Of a stretch of 64,000 bases of DNA, positions 52,833-60,735 are shown piece by piece. A program made the position numbers and the translations under genes. Every line of letters starts with the position of its first letter. Position 1 is the first letter of the stretch. Origin of the DNA: an uncultured Bacteroidales bacterium (GTDB lineage Bacteria > Bacteroidota > Bacteroidia > Bacteroidales > P3); NCBI GenBank assembly GCA_900315935.1, contig ONBB01000005.1, forward strand, positions 1 to 64,000, written 5' to 3'. The notes beneath the pieces were generated by a model. The model ran no database searches. It saw only the letters and a program-made list of their open reading frames with translations, and had not been told where the DNA came from.

Positions 52833-54389
52833 TTATTTCTTTCCTTTCATCAGTTCAACAAACGGGTTAAAATAGTGCTCGCCCTTGAGGGTTACGCCGT
52901 CGAGGCCCTTGCCGCCGTTCTTGGGACGTTTGACGTTGCCGAAGATGCCCTTCTCCAGTGCGGTGAAGAGCCCCTCGTGCTCCATGGTCTCGAGCAGGCG
53001 TGTGGCGTTGTGGAGCACCTCCTGGGCGCGGCTCTTGATGATGCCGCCCTCCTTGAACTCCACCTCCTCGCCGATGTCGCGCATGTTGTTGAAGATGTAC
53101 TTGGCGTTTTCGATGCTGAGGTAGCGGTCGGACATGAAGGGGGTGTGGATGGCCTCGGTGGGCATGCCGAGCAGCTGGAGGCCCTGGTGGGTCCACTGGC
53201 CGATGACGTTGAAGAGGGCGTCCTGGATGTGGCCGCGGAAGATGTTGCCGGTCATGAACTTGGTGGGGGGCATGTACTTGAGCGGCGCCTTGGGGAAGAT
53301 CTCGCGAATCATCTGCGCCTGGGCCAGCTCGTAGAGGAAGCCGTTGGTGAGCTCGGGGTCCATCTCGAAGGCGTGGCCGAGGCCCATCTGCTCCTCGGGC
53401 AGGCCGGCCATGAGGGCCAGCTGCTCGTTGATGAGGTCGGAGGCCAGCACGGTGTGGGCCTCGTCGTAGGCGTCGGCGGTGGTGAGGTAGTTGTCCTCGC
53501 CGGTGTTGATGATGACGCCGGCAAAGCCGTTGATGATGCGGCTGAAGTACTGGTCGATCAGCGTGCGCTGCATGTTGATGTCGCGGAAGAGGATGCCGTA
53601 GAGGGCGTCGTTGAGCATCACGTCGAGACCCTCGAGCGCGCCCATGGCGGCGATTTCGGGCATGCAGAGGCCGGAGCAGTAGTTGCAGAGGCGGATGTAG
53701 CGGCCCACCTCCTCGCCCACCTCGTCGAGCGCCTTGCGCATGATGCGGAAGTTCTCCTGGGTGGCGAAGGTGCCGCCGAAGCCCTCGGTGGTGGCGCCGT
53801 AGGGCACATAGTCGAGCAGCGACTGGCCGGTGGTGCGGATCACGGCGATAATGTCGGCACCCTGGCGCGCGCCGGCCTGGGCCTGGACCACGTCCTCGTA
53901 GATGTTGCCGGTGGCCACGATGATGTAGAGGTAGGGCTTGCTGCCCTCCCCTATCGTCTCGATGTACTTCTCGCGGCGCAGGCGGTTGCTGCGCACCTTG
54001 GTCACGGTAGCCTCGATGACAGGCTGCAGCGCCTTGTCGATGTCGGCCTTGGGATGGATGGGAAGCTGGGTGATGTCGAGCTTGCCGGAGGCGATGGCCT
54101 CGGCAATCTGCTGCGGGCTCTTGCCGGTCTCGGCCATGGCGTTGCCGACATAGAACATCACGCCCTCACCGAGGGCGCCCTTGCTCTTCAGCTCGTCGAC
54201 CACCACATTGGGCATCGGCACCTCGTTCTCGTCCACACCGTCGATGCCGAGGAAGCGGCAGAGGGTGCGCTCGACGGCCACGGTGGTGTAGTCTTCGACG
54301 AAATCCTGCACCTGTCCGGCGATGCGGCGGGCCACATCGCGCGCGTGCTCAACTTCCACGAAATCAAGTCCTACTTTACTTTTTTGCAT
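52833..54389 (-). CDS. kamD: Lysine 5,6-aminomutase alpha subunit
   Basis: Large TIM-barrel subunit of the AdoCbl- and PLP-dependent mutase. A 518-residue protein starting QKSKVGLDFVEVEHARDVARRIA, with conserved blocks IGEGSKPYLYIIVATGNIYEDVVQAQAGARQGADIIAVIRTTGQSLLDYVPYG, NYCSGLCMPEIAAMGALEGLDVMLNDALYGILFRDINMQRT and FMTGNIFRGH. It is the first gene of the kamD-kamE-atoA block and has a promoter box at 54438-54445. The MutS-like and KamB/KamC genes found in the Fusobacterium cluster are not seen here. Confidence 0.95.
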   Translation of the reverse strand: MQKSKVGLDFVEVEHARDVARRIAGQVQDFVEDYTTVAVERTLCRFLGIDGVDENEVPMPNVVVDELKSKGALGEGVMFYVGNAMAETGKSPQQIAEAIASGKLDITQLPIHPKADIDKALQPVIEATVTKVRSNRLRREKYIETIGEGSKPYLYIIVATGNIYEDVVQAQAGARQGADIIAVIRTTGQSLLDYVPYGATTEGFGGTFATQENFRIMRKALDEVGEEVGRYIRLCNYCSGLCMPEIAAMGALEGLDVMLNDALYGILFRDINMQRTLIDQYFSRIINGFAGVIINTGEDNYLTTADAYDEAHTVLASDLINEQLALMAGLPEEQMGLGHAFEMDPELTNGFLYELAQAQMIREIFPKAPLKYMPPTKFMTGNIFRGHIQDALFNVIGQWTHQGLQLLGMPTEAIHTPFMSDRYLSIENAKYIFNNMRDIGEEVEFKEGGIIKSRAQEVLHNATRLLETMEHEGLFTALEKGIFGNVKRPKNGGKGLDGVTLKGEHYFNPFVELMKGKK

Positions 54390-54437
54390 TGTTGTCTGTA
54401 TTGTTTGTTTATTGTTTTTACATTACAAATCAGACTG

Positions 54438-54445
54438 CAAAGATA
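54438..54445 (-). promoter_or_regulatory. -7 box of the kamDE operon
   Basis: TATCTTTG on the minus strand followed by C, about 50 bp before the kamD ATG. Confidence 0.65.
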
Positions 54446-54578
54446 CAAAATAATTTTTATATATAAGAAAAAAATTCGCCCCAGGGTAACATCTGTCGGC
54501 GAATTGTGCGAATTAAACGAATTGCTTCGCGGGGTATGGGGCGCACGTGCGCCCCATACAGGTCGCCCGCGAGCCCTA

Positions 54579-55037
54579 TCATTGCTCTACCAGGGTGAAA
54601 ACCATCGGTTCCGGATTGCCCGGCATGTTTTCGGGGAAGGTATAAGTGAGGGTCTTCTGGACGGTATCCAGAATGTAGTCTTGAGTCTCGCCGTCGCGGA
54701 AGAACCCTGTCAGCACAAGGGAATCGGGGTTGTAGCTGTATTTGATAGACACCACTACAGTATCATCCATGGGAATACCGTTAAGTATTGTATTATATAT
54801 AGTCCGAACAATGGTGCTGTCATCAATGATATCCCAATATGTATCATCTTCATGATGAGTGGCGTGAACCTGGATGTCCGTGTGGCAGTACCAACGAGTG
54901 TCGACAAGCGACTGATACCATGGCGCAACCTGCCCACCTCCAGCAGGATTGTTACCGGGAGACTTCTCCTTTTCGCAGGCCACAAGGCCCATTGCGGCCA
55001 TTGCGGCCACCAAAAGAACAAATGTTGTACGTTTCAT
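54579..55037 (-). CDS. Small lipoprotein, unknown function
   Basis: A 152-residue lipoprotein with lipobox LVAC (Cys21) after MKRTTFVLLVAAMAAMG. The mature part is beta-rich with several Thr/Asp/Val strands (SIKYSYNPDSLVLTGFFRDGETQDYILDT; LTYTFPENMPGNPEPMVF), as in lipocalin-like small lipoproteins, but I do not recognise a family. The ATG at 55037 gives the full signal peptide; longer starts do not. It stands alone between kamD and the lysozyme gene. Confidence 0.75.
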   Translation of the reverse strand: MKRTTFVLLVAAMAAMGLVACEKEKSPGNNPAGGGQVAPWYQSLVDTRWYCHTDIQVHATHHEDDTYWDIIDDSTIVRTIYNTILNGIPMDDTVVVSIKYSYNPDSLVLTGFFRDGETQDYILDTVQKTLTYTFPENMPGNPEPMVFTLVEQ

Positions 55038-55119
55038 AATGCTTTGGGGTTTTAGGGTTAATACTATTGTTTTGAATATGTGTTTCATTTTTAAAGATTA
55101 TTTATACCTTAGGTTCAAC

Positions 55120-55218
55120 ATGTCAGAAACAAATAACAGTACACCCTGTGTACCATCCAGTTACAACACACAGATTGAATGGCTTCGGGAAGCATGGCAG
55201 TGGGGATGGAATAAGTAA
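55120..55218 (+). CDS. Possible 32-residue protein
   Basis: MSETNNSTPCVPSSYNTQIE... ending in Trp-rich LREAWQWGWNK. It has an ATG and a stop just before the terminator hairpin at 55217-55248. There is no clear promoter box, so this may be chance. Trp content is high. Confidence 0.3.
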   Translation: MSETNNSTPCVPSSYNTQIEWLREAWQWGWNK

Positions 55219-55248
55219 AAAAAATCCCCACGCGGAAAACACGCGGGG
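55217..55248 (-). terminator. Intrinsic terminator of the lysozyme gene
   Basis: On the minus strand CCCCGCGTG-TTTTC-CGCGTGGGG followed by ATTTTTTTT, 30 bp after the stop at 55279. Confidence 0.85.
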
Positions 55249-55278
55249 CAAGAATGTCAAAACCCTTTTATCAGATGC

Positions 55279-56013
55279 TTATTTCGCGGCGGCAGTGGAG
55301 TCGGACGAGGATGTTGCCTTTTTCTTTTTTCTTGGCATGCGGATGTCGGAGAGGGAGTGCTTGCGGTGGAAGCGGTTGAGGTCGACGTAGCCACGGATGC
55401 CGCTGACATGGCCGGTCTCGGAGTACTGCCAGAGGGTGAAGCGCGTGGAGGGATAGCGGCGGTAGTTGGCGATGAAGATGTGGTACTTGGCGTATTTCTT
55501 GCCGGCGAAGTGGGTCTTGTAGACCTTCTCGGAGGTGTAGATCATAGGCTTCACGCCGTATTCGGCCTCCATCAGCTCGAGCAGCTTGTCGACGCGCGCC
55601 ATGTAGAGGCGGCCCGAGTGGTGCCCTTCGATGTCGAGCACGGGGATGAGGTCCTGCTCGCTCTTCTTGACCATCTTCTTGAAATTGCCGAACTGCTGGT
55701 AGGCGGTGGTCTTGCTGCTGTACAGGTGGTAGCTTCCCACCAGGAGACCCGCCTTCTTTGCCTTGGAGAGGTTGGTCTTGTAGAAGGGGTCCTGGATGGA
55801 GGTGCCCTCGGTGGCCTTGATGTAGACAAACTTGATGGTGGAGTCCTTGGCTACCTTGGTCCAGTTGATGGTGCCCTGGAACTTGGAGACATCGATGCCA
55901 CGGGTGCGCACCTGCCCTTGGGCACAATTGAAAATTGAAAATTGAAAATTGAAAAATAGGCCGAAGCACAGCATCAGCAACATTCTGCGTCTATCACGTC
56001 CTCTAGACTTCAT
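55279..56013 (-). CDS. GH25-family lysozyme
   Basis: A 244-residue exported glycosidase that would hydrolyse peptidoglycan between MurNAc and GlcNAc. Family features: GIDVSKFQGTINWTKVA, FVYIKATEGTSIQDPFY, LIPVLDIEGHHSG (the DIE catalytic pair) and YTSEKVYKTHFAG, FTLWQYSETGHVSGI. The signal peptide h-region is FNFQFSIFN, encoded by a 7-bp array as in porQ, and cleavage is near CAQG-Q. The C-terminus is a Lys-rich and Ser/Ala tail. It lies 17 bp downstream of rng, probably on its transcript. Confidence 0.88.
   Translation of the reverse strand: MKSRGRDRRRMLLMLCFGLFFNFQFSIFNCAQGQVRTRGIDVSKFQGTINWTKVAKDSTIKFVYIKATEGTSIQDPFYKTNLSKAKKAGLLVGSYHLYSSKTTAYQQFGNFKKMVKKSEQDLIPVLDIEGHHSGRLYMARVDKLLELMEAEYGVKPMIYTSEKVYKTHFAGKKYAKYHIFIANYRRYPSTRFTLWQYSETGHVSGIRGYVDLNRFHRKHSLSDIRMPRKKKKATSSSDSTAAAK
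55926..55958. repeat. 7-bp array coding the lysozyme signal peptide core
   Basis: Four units of GAAAATT (minus strand TTTTCAA), coding FFNFQFSIFN. Confidence 0.9.
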
Positions 56014-56030
56014 ATTTCTATTTCACGTTC

Positions 56031-57584
56031 CTACATCTGGATTTCATCCCCGTTGGGATGGAAAAACTTGAACTCGAGGAGGCCATACTGCTCGGAGGCT
56101 TTCATGTCGAGCCGCACATGGTGCTTGCGCTGCCACTGGTGGCGGCGGCTGCGGATCCAGCCTTTGGTGAGGTAGGCGTGGATGTAGGGGTGCATGACGA
56201 TGGTGAGGCGCTTCTCGTTGCTGGAGGTGAGCAGGTAACTGAGGCTCGACTCCATCTCGTCGACCACCACGAGGCTCTGCTTGATATGGCCCGTGCCGTC
56301 GCAGAGGGGGCACTTCTCCTGCACGTCGACCTCGACGGCGGGGCGTACCCGCTGGCGTGTGATCTGCATGAGGCCGAACTTGCTGAGCGGCAGCACCGTG
56401 TGGCGTGCCTTGTCGCGTTTCATCTCCTCGCACATCACCTCGTAGAGCTTCTTGCGGTTCTCCGAGCGGTTCATGTCGATAAAGTCTACGATGACGATGC
56501 CGCCCATGTCGCGCAGGCGCATCTGGCGGGCTATCTCAATGGCCGACTCGATGTTGACCTGCAGGGCGGTGTCCTCCTGGCTGGTGCCGGCCTTGATGTG
56601 GTTGCCGCTGTTGACGTCGATGACGTGCATGGCCTCAGTGTGCTCAATATATAGGTACACGCCCGAGCGGATGGTTACGATGCGGCCGAACATGCGGCGT
56701 ATGTCGCGCTGGACACCGAACTGCTCGAAGATGGGCGTCTTGAGCTTGTAGTGCTTGACGATATCCTCTTTGTCGGGAAGGGTGGTCTGGATGAAACGCT
56801 TCACCTCGTCGTAGAGGGGCGCGTTGTCGACGTATACGGCGCTGAAGTCGTCGGTAATGAGGTCGCGCAGGAGGGCGGTGGTGGTGTCGAGCTCGGCATG
56901 GACCTTGGTGGGGGCATTGACGCGCTTGAGCTTCTCGGTCATCCTGGCCCAACAGTCCAGCAAATGACGCAGGTCGGCATCGAGCTCGGCCACGGTGCGT
57001 CCTTCTGCCACGGTGCGTACAATGACACCGAAATTCTGCGGACGAATGCTCTCCAGCAGGCGGCGCAGGCGGTTGCGTTCCTCCTTTTTTCTTATTTTTT
57101 GCGATATGGAAATCTTGTTGGAGAAGGGTGCCAGGACCAGGTAGCGGCCGGCGATGGATATGTCGCCGCTGAGCTTGGGGCCCTTGGTGGAGATGGGTTC
57201 CTTGGTAACCTGCATCAGGACAGGCTGGCCGACCTTGAGGACATTCTCGAGGCTGCCTACCTTTTCCAGGATGGGTTCTGGTTTGAAGTTGGCGAGGGTC
57301 TTGGCGTTGGCGTCGCCGTTCATGGAGAGGCGAAGGTACTTGTCGACCGAGAGGTAGTCGGGGCCGAGGTCGAGGTAGTGCATGAACCCCTCCTTTTCGC
57401 CGCCGAGGTCGACAAAGGCGGCATTGAGGCCGGTCATGATTTTCTTTACCTTGCCGAAGAAGATGTCGCCCACGGCGAACTGGCTCGAGGGGCTTTCCTT
57501 GTGCAGTTCGGCCAGACGGCCATCCTCGGTAAGGGCAATATGGACGCCGTCGGGGGTAGCGGATATGATGAGTTCTTTGTTCAC
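56031..57584 (-). CDS. rng: Ribonuclease G/E family
   Basis: Endoribonuclease processing rRNA and mRNA. A 517-residue protein with an N-terminal S1 domain (VGDIFFGKVKKIMTGLNAAFVDLGGEKEGFMHY, residues 38-70), an RNase H-like and sensor region, and metal-site motifs MHVIDVNSG and GGIVIVDFIDM holding the two conserved Asp. The Zn-link is CPLCDGTG near residue 430. It lacks the RNase E scaffold tail, so RNase G is the better name. The order HU, small basic protein, rng is a common arrangement in this phylum as I recall it. Confidence 0.92.
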   Translation of the reverse strand: MNKELIISATPDGVHIALTEDGRLAELHKESPSSQFAVGDIFFGKVKKIMTGLNAAFVDLGGEKEGFMHYLDLGPDYLSVDKYLRLSMNGDANAKTLANFKPEPILEKVGSLENVLKVGQPVLMQVTKEPISTKGPKLSGDISIAGRYLVLAPFSNKISISQKIRKKEERNRLRRLLESIRPQNFGVIVRTVAEGRTVAELDADLRHLLDCWARMTEKLKRVNAPTKVHAELDTTTALLRDLITDDFSAVYVDNAPLYDEVKRFIQTTLPDKEDIVKHYKLKTPIFEQFGVQRDIRRMFGRIVTIRSGVYLYIEHTEAMHVIDVNSGNHIKAGTSQEDTALQVNIESAIEIARQMRLRDMGGIVIVDFIDMNRSENRKKLYEVMCEEMKRDKARHTVLPLSKFGLMQITRQRVRPAVEVDVQEKCPLCDGTGHIKQSLVVVDEMESSLSYLLTSSNEKRLTIVMHPYIHAYLTKGWIRSRRHQWQRKHHVRLDMKASEQYGLLEFKFFHPNGDEIQM

Positions 57585-57704
57585 TGATTGAGTGGCGTAT
57601 TGGTTGCAAATAAGAAATAAAACAAACTACATACCACCTTGTTAGAGGCAGTGTGTAATTTGTTTTAGTCTTTGGGTATAAGCACCAGGGACTGGTGTCC
57701 GGGC

Positions 57705-57794
57705 TTATTTCTTCTTGTGTCTGTTCTTGCGCAGGCGTTTTTTGCGCTTGTGCGTAGACATCTTGTGGCGTTTGTGCTTCTTTCCGTTGGGCAT
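57705..57794 (-). CDS. 29-residue basic ribosomal-type protein (AURKAIP1/COX24-like)
   Basis: A small Lys/Arg-rich protein reading MPNGKKHKRHKMSTHKRKKR and ending LRKNRHKKK. It matches the very short conserved protein of Bacteroidota annotated as AURKAIP1/COX24-domain, related to ribosomal protein bS22/mS38, and probably binds the small ribosomal subunit. It lies between hup and rng on the same strand, 18 bp after hup, where it is usually found. Too short for routine gene calling. Confidence 0.85.
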   Translation of the reverse strand: MPNGKKHKRHKMSTHKRKKRLRKNRHKKK

Positions 57795-57812
57795 TGTTGC
57801 TAGTACTTAATG

Positions 57813-58097
57813 TTATTTAACTTTCTTTTTGACGTCCTGCATGAAGGTCTTGGCGGGCTTGAAGGCGGGGATGTTGTGGGCAGGAATGATGATGGTGGTA
57901 TTCTTGCTGATATTACGGCCAGTCTTCTCGGCGCGCTTCTTGACGATGAAGCTGCCAAAGCCACGGAGGTAGACATTCTCACCTTCGGCGAGACTCTCCT
58001 TAATAACGGTCATGAACTCTTCGACGGTAGCCTGGATGGCGAGTTTCTCGATACCGGTTTTCTGAGCTATTTCAGCTACGATTTCTGCCTTTGTCAT
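57813..58097 (-). CDS. hup: HU family DNA-binding protein
   Basis: Nucleoid-associated histone-like protein. 94 residues with the family pattern: MTKAEIVAEIAQKTGIEKLAIQATVEEFMTVIKESLAEGENVYLRGFGSF, then the beta-arm RAEKTGRNISKNTTIIIPAHNIPAFKPAKTF. In the arm the usual Arg-Asn-Pro is Arg-Asn-Ile, but Pro-Ala and Ala-Phe-Lys-Pro follow normally. A promoter box lies at 58165-58172. Confidence 0.95.
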   Translation of the reverse strand: MTKAEIVAEIAQKTGIEKLAIQATVEEFMTVIKESLAEGENVYLRGFGSFIVKKRAEKTGRNISKNTTIIIPAHNIPAFKPAKTFMQDVKKKVK

Positions 58098-58164
58098 TTC
58101 TGATGGTATTTTTTAATGTTAATTTTATTGTTTTCCTAACTGTTTCTTAATCAAAAACGGAGTG

Positions 58165-58172
58165 CAAAAATA
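58165..58172 (-). promoter_or_regulatory. -7 box of hup
   Basis: TATTTTTG on the minus strand followed by C, about 68 bp before the hup ATG. Confidence 0.55.
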
Positions 58173-58262
58173 ATACTTTTTTTTCACACCGCGAATATTT
58201 TTTTTCATTTTTCTCCTTTTTTTAGCTCTAAACAGCGTACACACAACTTATTTTCAGTGAGT

Positions 58263-58270
58263 TATCTTTG
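58263..58270 (+). promoter_or_regulatory. Orphan -7 box on the plus strand
   Basis: TATCTTTG followed by C points rightwards into the 3' end of the CPBP gene on the other strand. No plus-strand ORF longer than a few codons follows. Confidence 0.4.
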
Positions 58271-58330
58271 CAAAAATATTTTGCAGGCATGTATGGCCAT
58301 CGGGGCTAAAAAGGGGTGAAAAAGAGCTCT

Positions 58331-59197
58331 CTATCTGCTAATTTTTAGATTTTTACCAAAGGAGACATACGCCACTGCGACGGCAGCCACGGTGCACCCG
58401 AGCGTGATGGGCCAGGCGGCAGCCATGGGTGCCTCGGGGTCGACATCGAGCACACCGCGGGCGATGAGCCAGTACAGCACCACCACCATGGCATTGTTGA
58501 AGAAGTGGGCCACCATATTGGGCACGATGGAGTTGGAGCCGAGGTATAGGTAGCCGAGGATGGCACCCATGATGAAACGGGGCATGAAGGCGAACACCTC
58601 GCCGTGGAAGAGGCTGAAGACTGCGGCGGTAACCCAGATGGCGACGTGGGGATTCTTGACCCAGCGGAGCATAAGGTTCTGCATGCCAGCGCGGAAGAAG
58701 AACTCCTCGCAGACCGCGGGGACGAGGGCGATGACCACGAGGTTGGCCAGCAGGGTGCCCACGCCGGCACCGGCAAGCATGGTCTCCATGACGGCCTTCG
58801 TATGCTCGCCGATTTCACGCAGCATCTTCTCCAGCGGCTCGAAGGGGGCGCTGAAGTGCCAGCTTTCGTTCCAGACGGTGCACCAGTCCATCAAAGGCAT
58901 CAGCAGCACCCACACGGCCAGGCCGGCCAGGGCCATCAGCCACGGACGGCGCGAGAAATCGAGGCGCAGGAAGGGGCGCGCCTCGTGGCGATGGTAAATC
59001 AACACCACCAGAACCACCGGCACTACGAACATCAACAGCTGGGAGATGGCCTGGAATACCAGCATATTGGAGGACGACAGGACATCGACACCCAAAGCGG
59101 CGGCGACAAACACCAGCACCGACCCGACAGCCAGCATACCGAGGGTGAGGGCGAACATAATGAGCATCTGCAGGAAGGGATGTGTAGTTTTTTCCAT
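58331..59197 (-). CDS. CPBP-family intramembrane glutamic protease
   Basis: A 288-residue membrane protein with about eight hydrophobic helices. Family motifs: EEFFFRAG (catalytic Glu164-Glu165 and Arg169), FSLFHG (His198) and HFFNN. Members cleave within the membrane or take part in processing of peptides and prenylated proteins; the substrate is unknown here. The ATG at 59197 is favoured; two residues upstream (59203) is possible. tRNA-Arg is 63 bp upstream on the same strand. Confidence 0.88.
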   Translation of the reverse strand: MEKTTHPFLQMLIMFALTLGMLAVGSVLVFVAAALGVDVLSSSNMLVFQAISQLLMFVVPVVLVVLIYHRHEARPFLRLDFSRRPWLMALAGLAVWVLLMPLMDWCTVWNESWHFSAPFEPLEKMLREIGEHTKAVMETMLAGAGVGTLLANLVVIALVPAVCEEFFFRAGMQNLMLRWVKNPHVAIWVTAAVFSLFHGEVFAFMPRFIMGAILGYLYLGSNSIVPNMVAHFFNNAMVVVLYWLIARGVLDVDPEAPMAAAWPITLGCTVAAVAVAYVSFGKNLKISR

Positions 59198-59218
59198 ATA
59201 CATTATTATTTACATATG

Positions 59219-59248
59219 GGATGGCGGACTGTTGCCAGCCCGCCATCC
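59219..59248 (-). terminator. Hairpin between tRNA-Arg and the CPBP gene
   Basis: GGATGGCGG and CCGCCATCC form a 9-bp stem. It may stop tRNA transcription or act in the leader of the CPBP message; no T-run. Confidence 0.4.
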
Positions 59249-59259
59249 GACCTACTCAG

Positions 59260-59333
59260 TGACCCCGGAGGGATTCAAACCCCCGACTTTCGGAACCGGA
59301 ATCCGACGTTCTATTCAACTGAACTACGAGGCC
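59260..59333 (-). tRNA. tRNA-Arg (anticodon CCG)
   Basis: 74 bases with a full cloverleaf: acceptor GGCCTCG/CGGGGTC (two G-T pairs and one extra wobble), D-arm GTTC...GAAC, anticodon stem TCGGA/TCCGA with loop TTCCGGT so the anticodon is CCG, and T-arm with loop TTTGAAT. The discriminator base is A and CCA is not encoded. The T-loop has TTT in place of the usual TTC. Confidence 0.92.
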
Positions 59334-59499
59334 AAAAACATACCATTAACTGCAATCGTTCCGCTTTATTGTGCCAAAATACGAAAAAAAGTCGAAATTC
59401 ATCATATACCACTGATTACATGATACTTACATGGAGAACAAAAAAGTGCGTCATTTTTTGAAAAAAAACCGAAAAAAGGGCAAAAACAGGCAAAACACA

Positions 59500-59592
59500 A
59501 TAGCCTGTCAATCAGGACCTAAGAAGCATCCTCTTCTTCCCCTCTTCTTACCCTCTTCTTCCTCTCCAGGGAGGCAGTGGGGGAATTGGAAA
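59500..59592. repeat. Pyrimidine-rich intergenic element, copy 3
   Basis: GCCTGTCAATCAGGACC followed by CCTCTTCTTCCCC repeats and a CAGGGAGGCAGTGGGGG tract; comparable in order to copies at 4640 and 46225. Confidence 0.45.
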
Positions 59593-59635
59593 AAAGTGAG
59601 AGAAAAATACGAACTGCGGTATGGGGAAATGTTTG

Positions 59636-59643
59636 TATCTTTG
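59636..59643 (+). promoter_or_regulatory. -7 box of the EamA transporter gene
   Basis: TATCTTTG followed by C, 33 bp before the ATG at 59676. Confidence 0.65.
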
Positions 59644-59675
59644 CAGCCGGAAAAATTAAGCACAAGAACGGATAA

Positions 59676-60644
59676 ATGTTTGTAGGAGAGCTGATAGCAC
59701 TGTTTGTGGCAGTAGCATGGACGGCCACGGCGCTGTTTGCCGAGGTGGGTTCGAAGCGTATGGGCTCGCTGCCGCTGAATGTGGTGCGGATGTCGATGTC
59801 GCTGGTATTGTTGGTGCTGACGCTGTGGCTCACCATGGGGGTGCCCTACCCGAAGTATGCCGACTGGAATACTTGGGGATGGCTGCTGTTGAGCGGTGTG
59901 GTGGGCTATGTAATTGGAGACTACTGCCTTATGCAGGGGTATATCATGATAGGGTCGCGCTTCGGGCAGCTCTTCATGACCCTCTCGGCGCCGACGGCGG
60001 CGCTGACGGGGCGCCTGCTGCTGGGCGAGCGCATGGGTCCGCTGGCGCTGGTGGGCATGGCGGTTACGCTGGGCGGCATAGCGATGTCGATACTCTCAAA
60101 AAAAGGCGACCACGTAGACCTGGGGCTGCCGCGCCGCGGGGTGTTCTACGCCTCGATGGCAGGTATATGCCAGGGATTCGGCCTGGTGCTGAGCAAGATA
60201 GGTCTGCAGCACTACGATGCGGCCATCGCCGCCGCCGGTGCCGACCCGCAGGCGGCCATCGAAGGGGCGCTGCTGCCACTGCCGCTGTTCTTGAGTGTTC
60301 CGTTTGCCGCCACCATGATTCGCGCCACCATCGGCCTGGCTGGTTTCTACCTGGCCTTGAGGGTGTTCGACCGCGAGTGGCGAACGAAAATAAGCCGCGC
60401 CGTGCACGACCGCAAGGCGATGTGGTGCGTGCTGGGAGCTACGGTATTCGGGCCGTTCGTGGGGGTGAGTGCCTCGCTGCTGGCCACGCAGTACACCTCG
60501 ACCGGCATCGCGCAGACGCTCTTCGCCCTGACGCCGGTGCTCATCATTGCCCCCGCCGCCTGGCTCTTCCGCCAGCGAGTAACAGTGCGCCAGGTGGTCG
60601 GTGCCGCGGTGAGCGTGGCCGGCGTGTGCCTGTTCTTCCTCTGA
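59676..60644 (+). CDS. EamA/DMT-family transporter
   Basis: A 322-residue inner-membrane protein of about ten helices, in two EamA repeats (VGELIALFVAVAWTATALFAEVGSKRMGSLPLNVVRMSMSLVLLV; later VFYASMAGICQGFGLVLSKIGLQHYDA). Family signs are LSAPTAALTGRLLLGERMGPLALVGMAVTLGGI and TPVLIIAPAAWLFRQRVTVRQVVGAAVSVAGV. Such carriers export metabolites or amino acids; the substrate is unknown. A promoter box precedes it. A loop after residue 180 (AAGADPQAAIEGALLP) is longer than usual. Confidence 0.85.
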   Translation: MFVGELIALFVAVAWTATALFAEVGSKRMGSLPLNVVRMSMSLVLLVLTLWLTMGVPYPKYADWNTWGWLLLSGVVGYVIGDYCLMQGYIMIGSRFGQLFMTLSAPTAALTGRLLLGERMGPLALVGMAVTLGGIAMSILSKKGDHVDLGLPRRGVFYASMAGICQGFGLVLSKIGLQHYDAAIAAAGADPQAAIEGALLPLPLFLSVPFAATMIRATIGLAGFYLALRVFDREWRTKISRAVHDRKAMWCVLGATVFGPFVGVSASLLATQYTSTGIAQTLFALTPVLIIAPAAWLFRQRVTVRQVVGAAVSVAGVCLFFL

Positions 60645-60701
60645 AACATACTGTAGCCCAGACCTTTTCTGTTTTTTTTCCGCCAATTCGGAAAAAGTTC
60701 G

Positions 60702-60709
60702 TACCTTTG
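60702..60709 (+). promoter_or_regulatory. -7 box of the giant surface protein gene
   Basis: TACCTTTG followed by C, 26 bp before the ATG at 60736. Confidence 0.6.
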
Positions 60710-60735
60710 CACCGAATATATAATATATAGTACCC

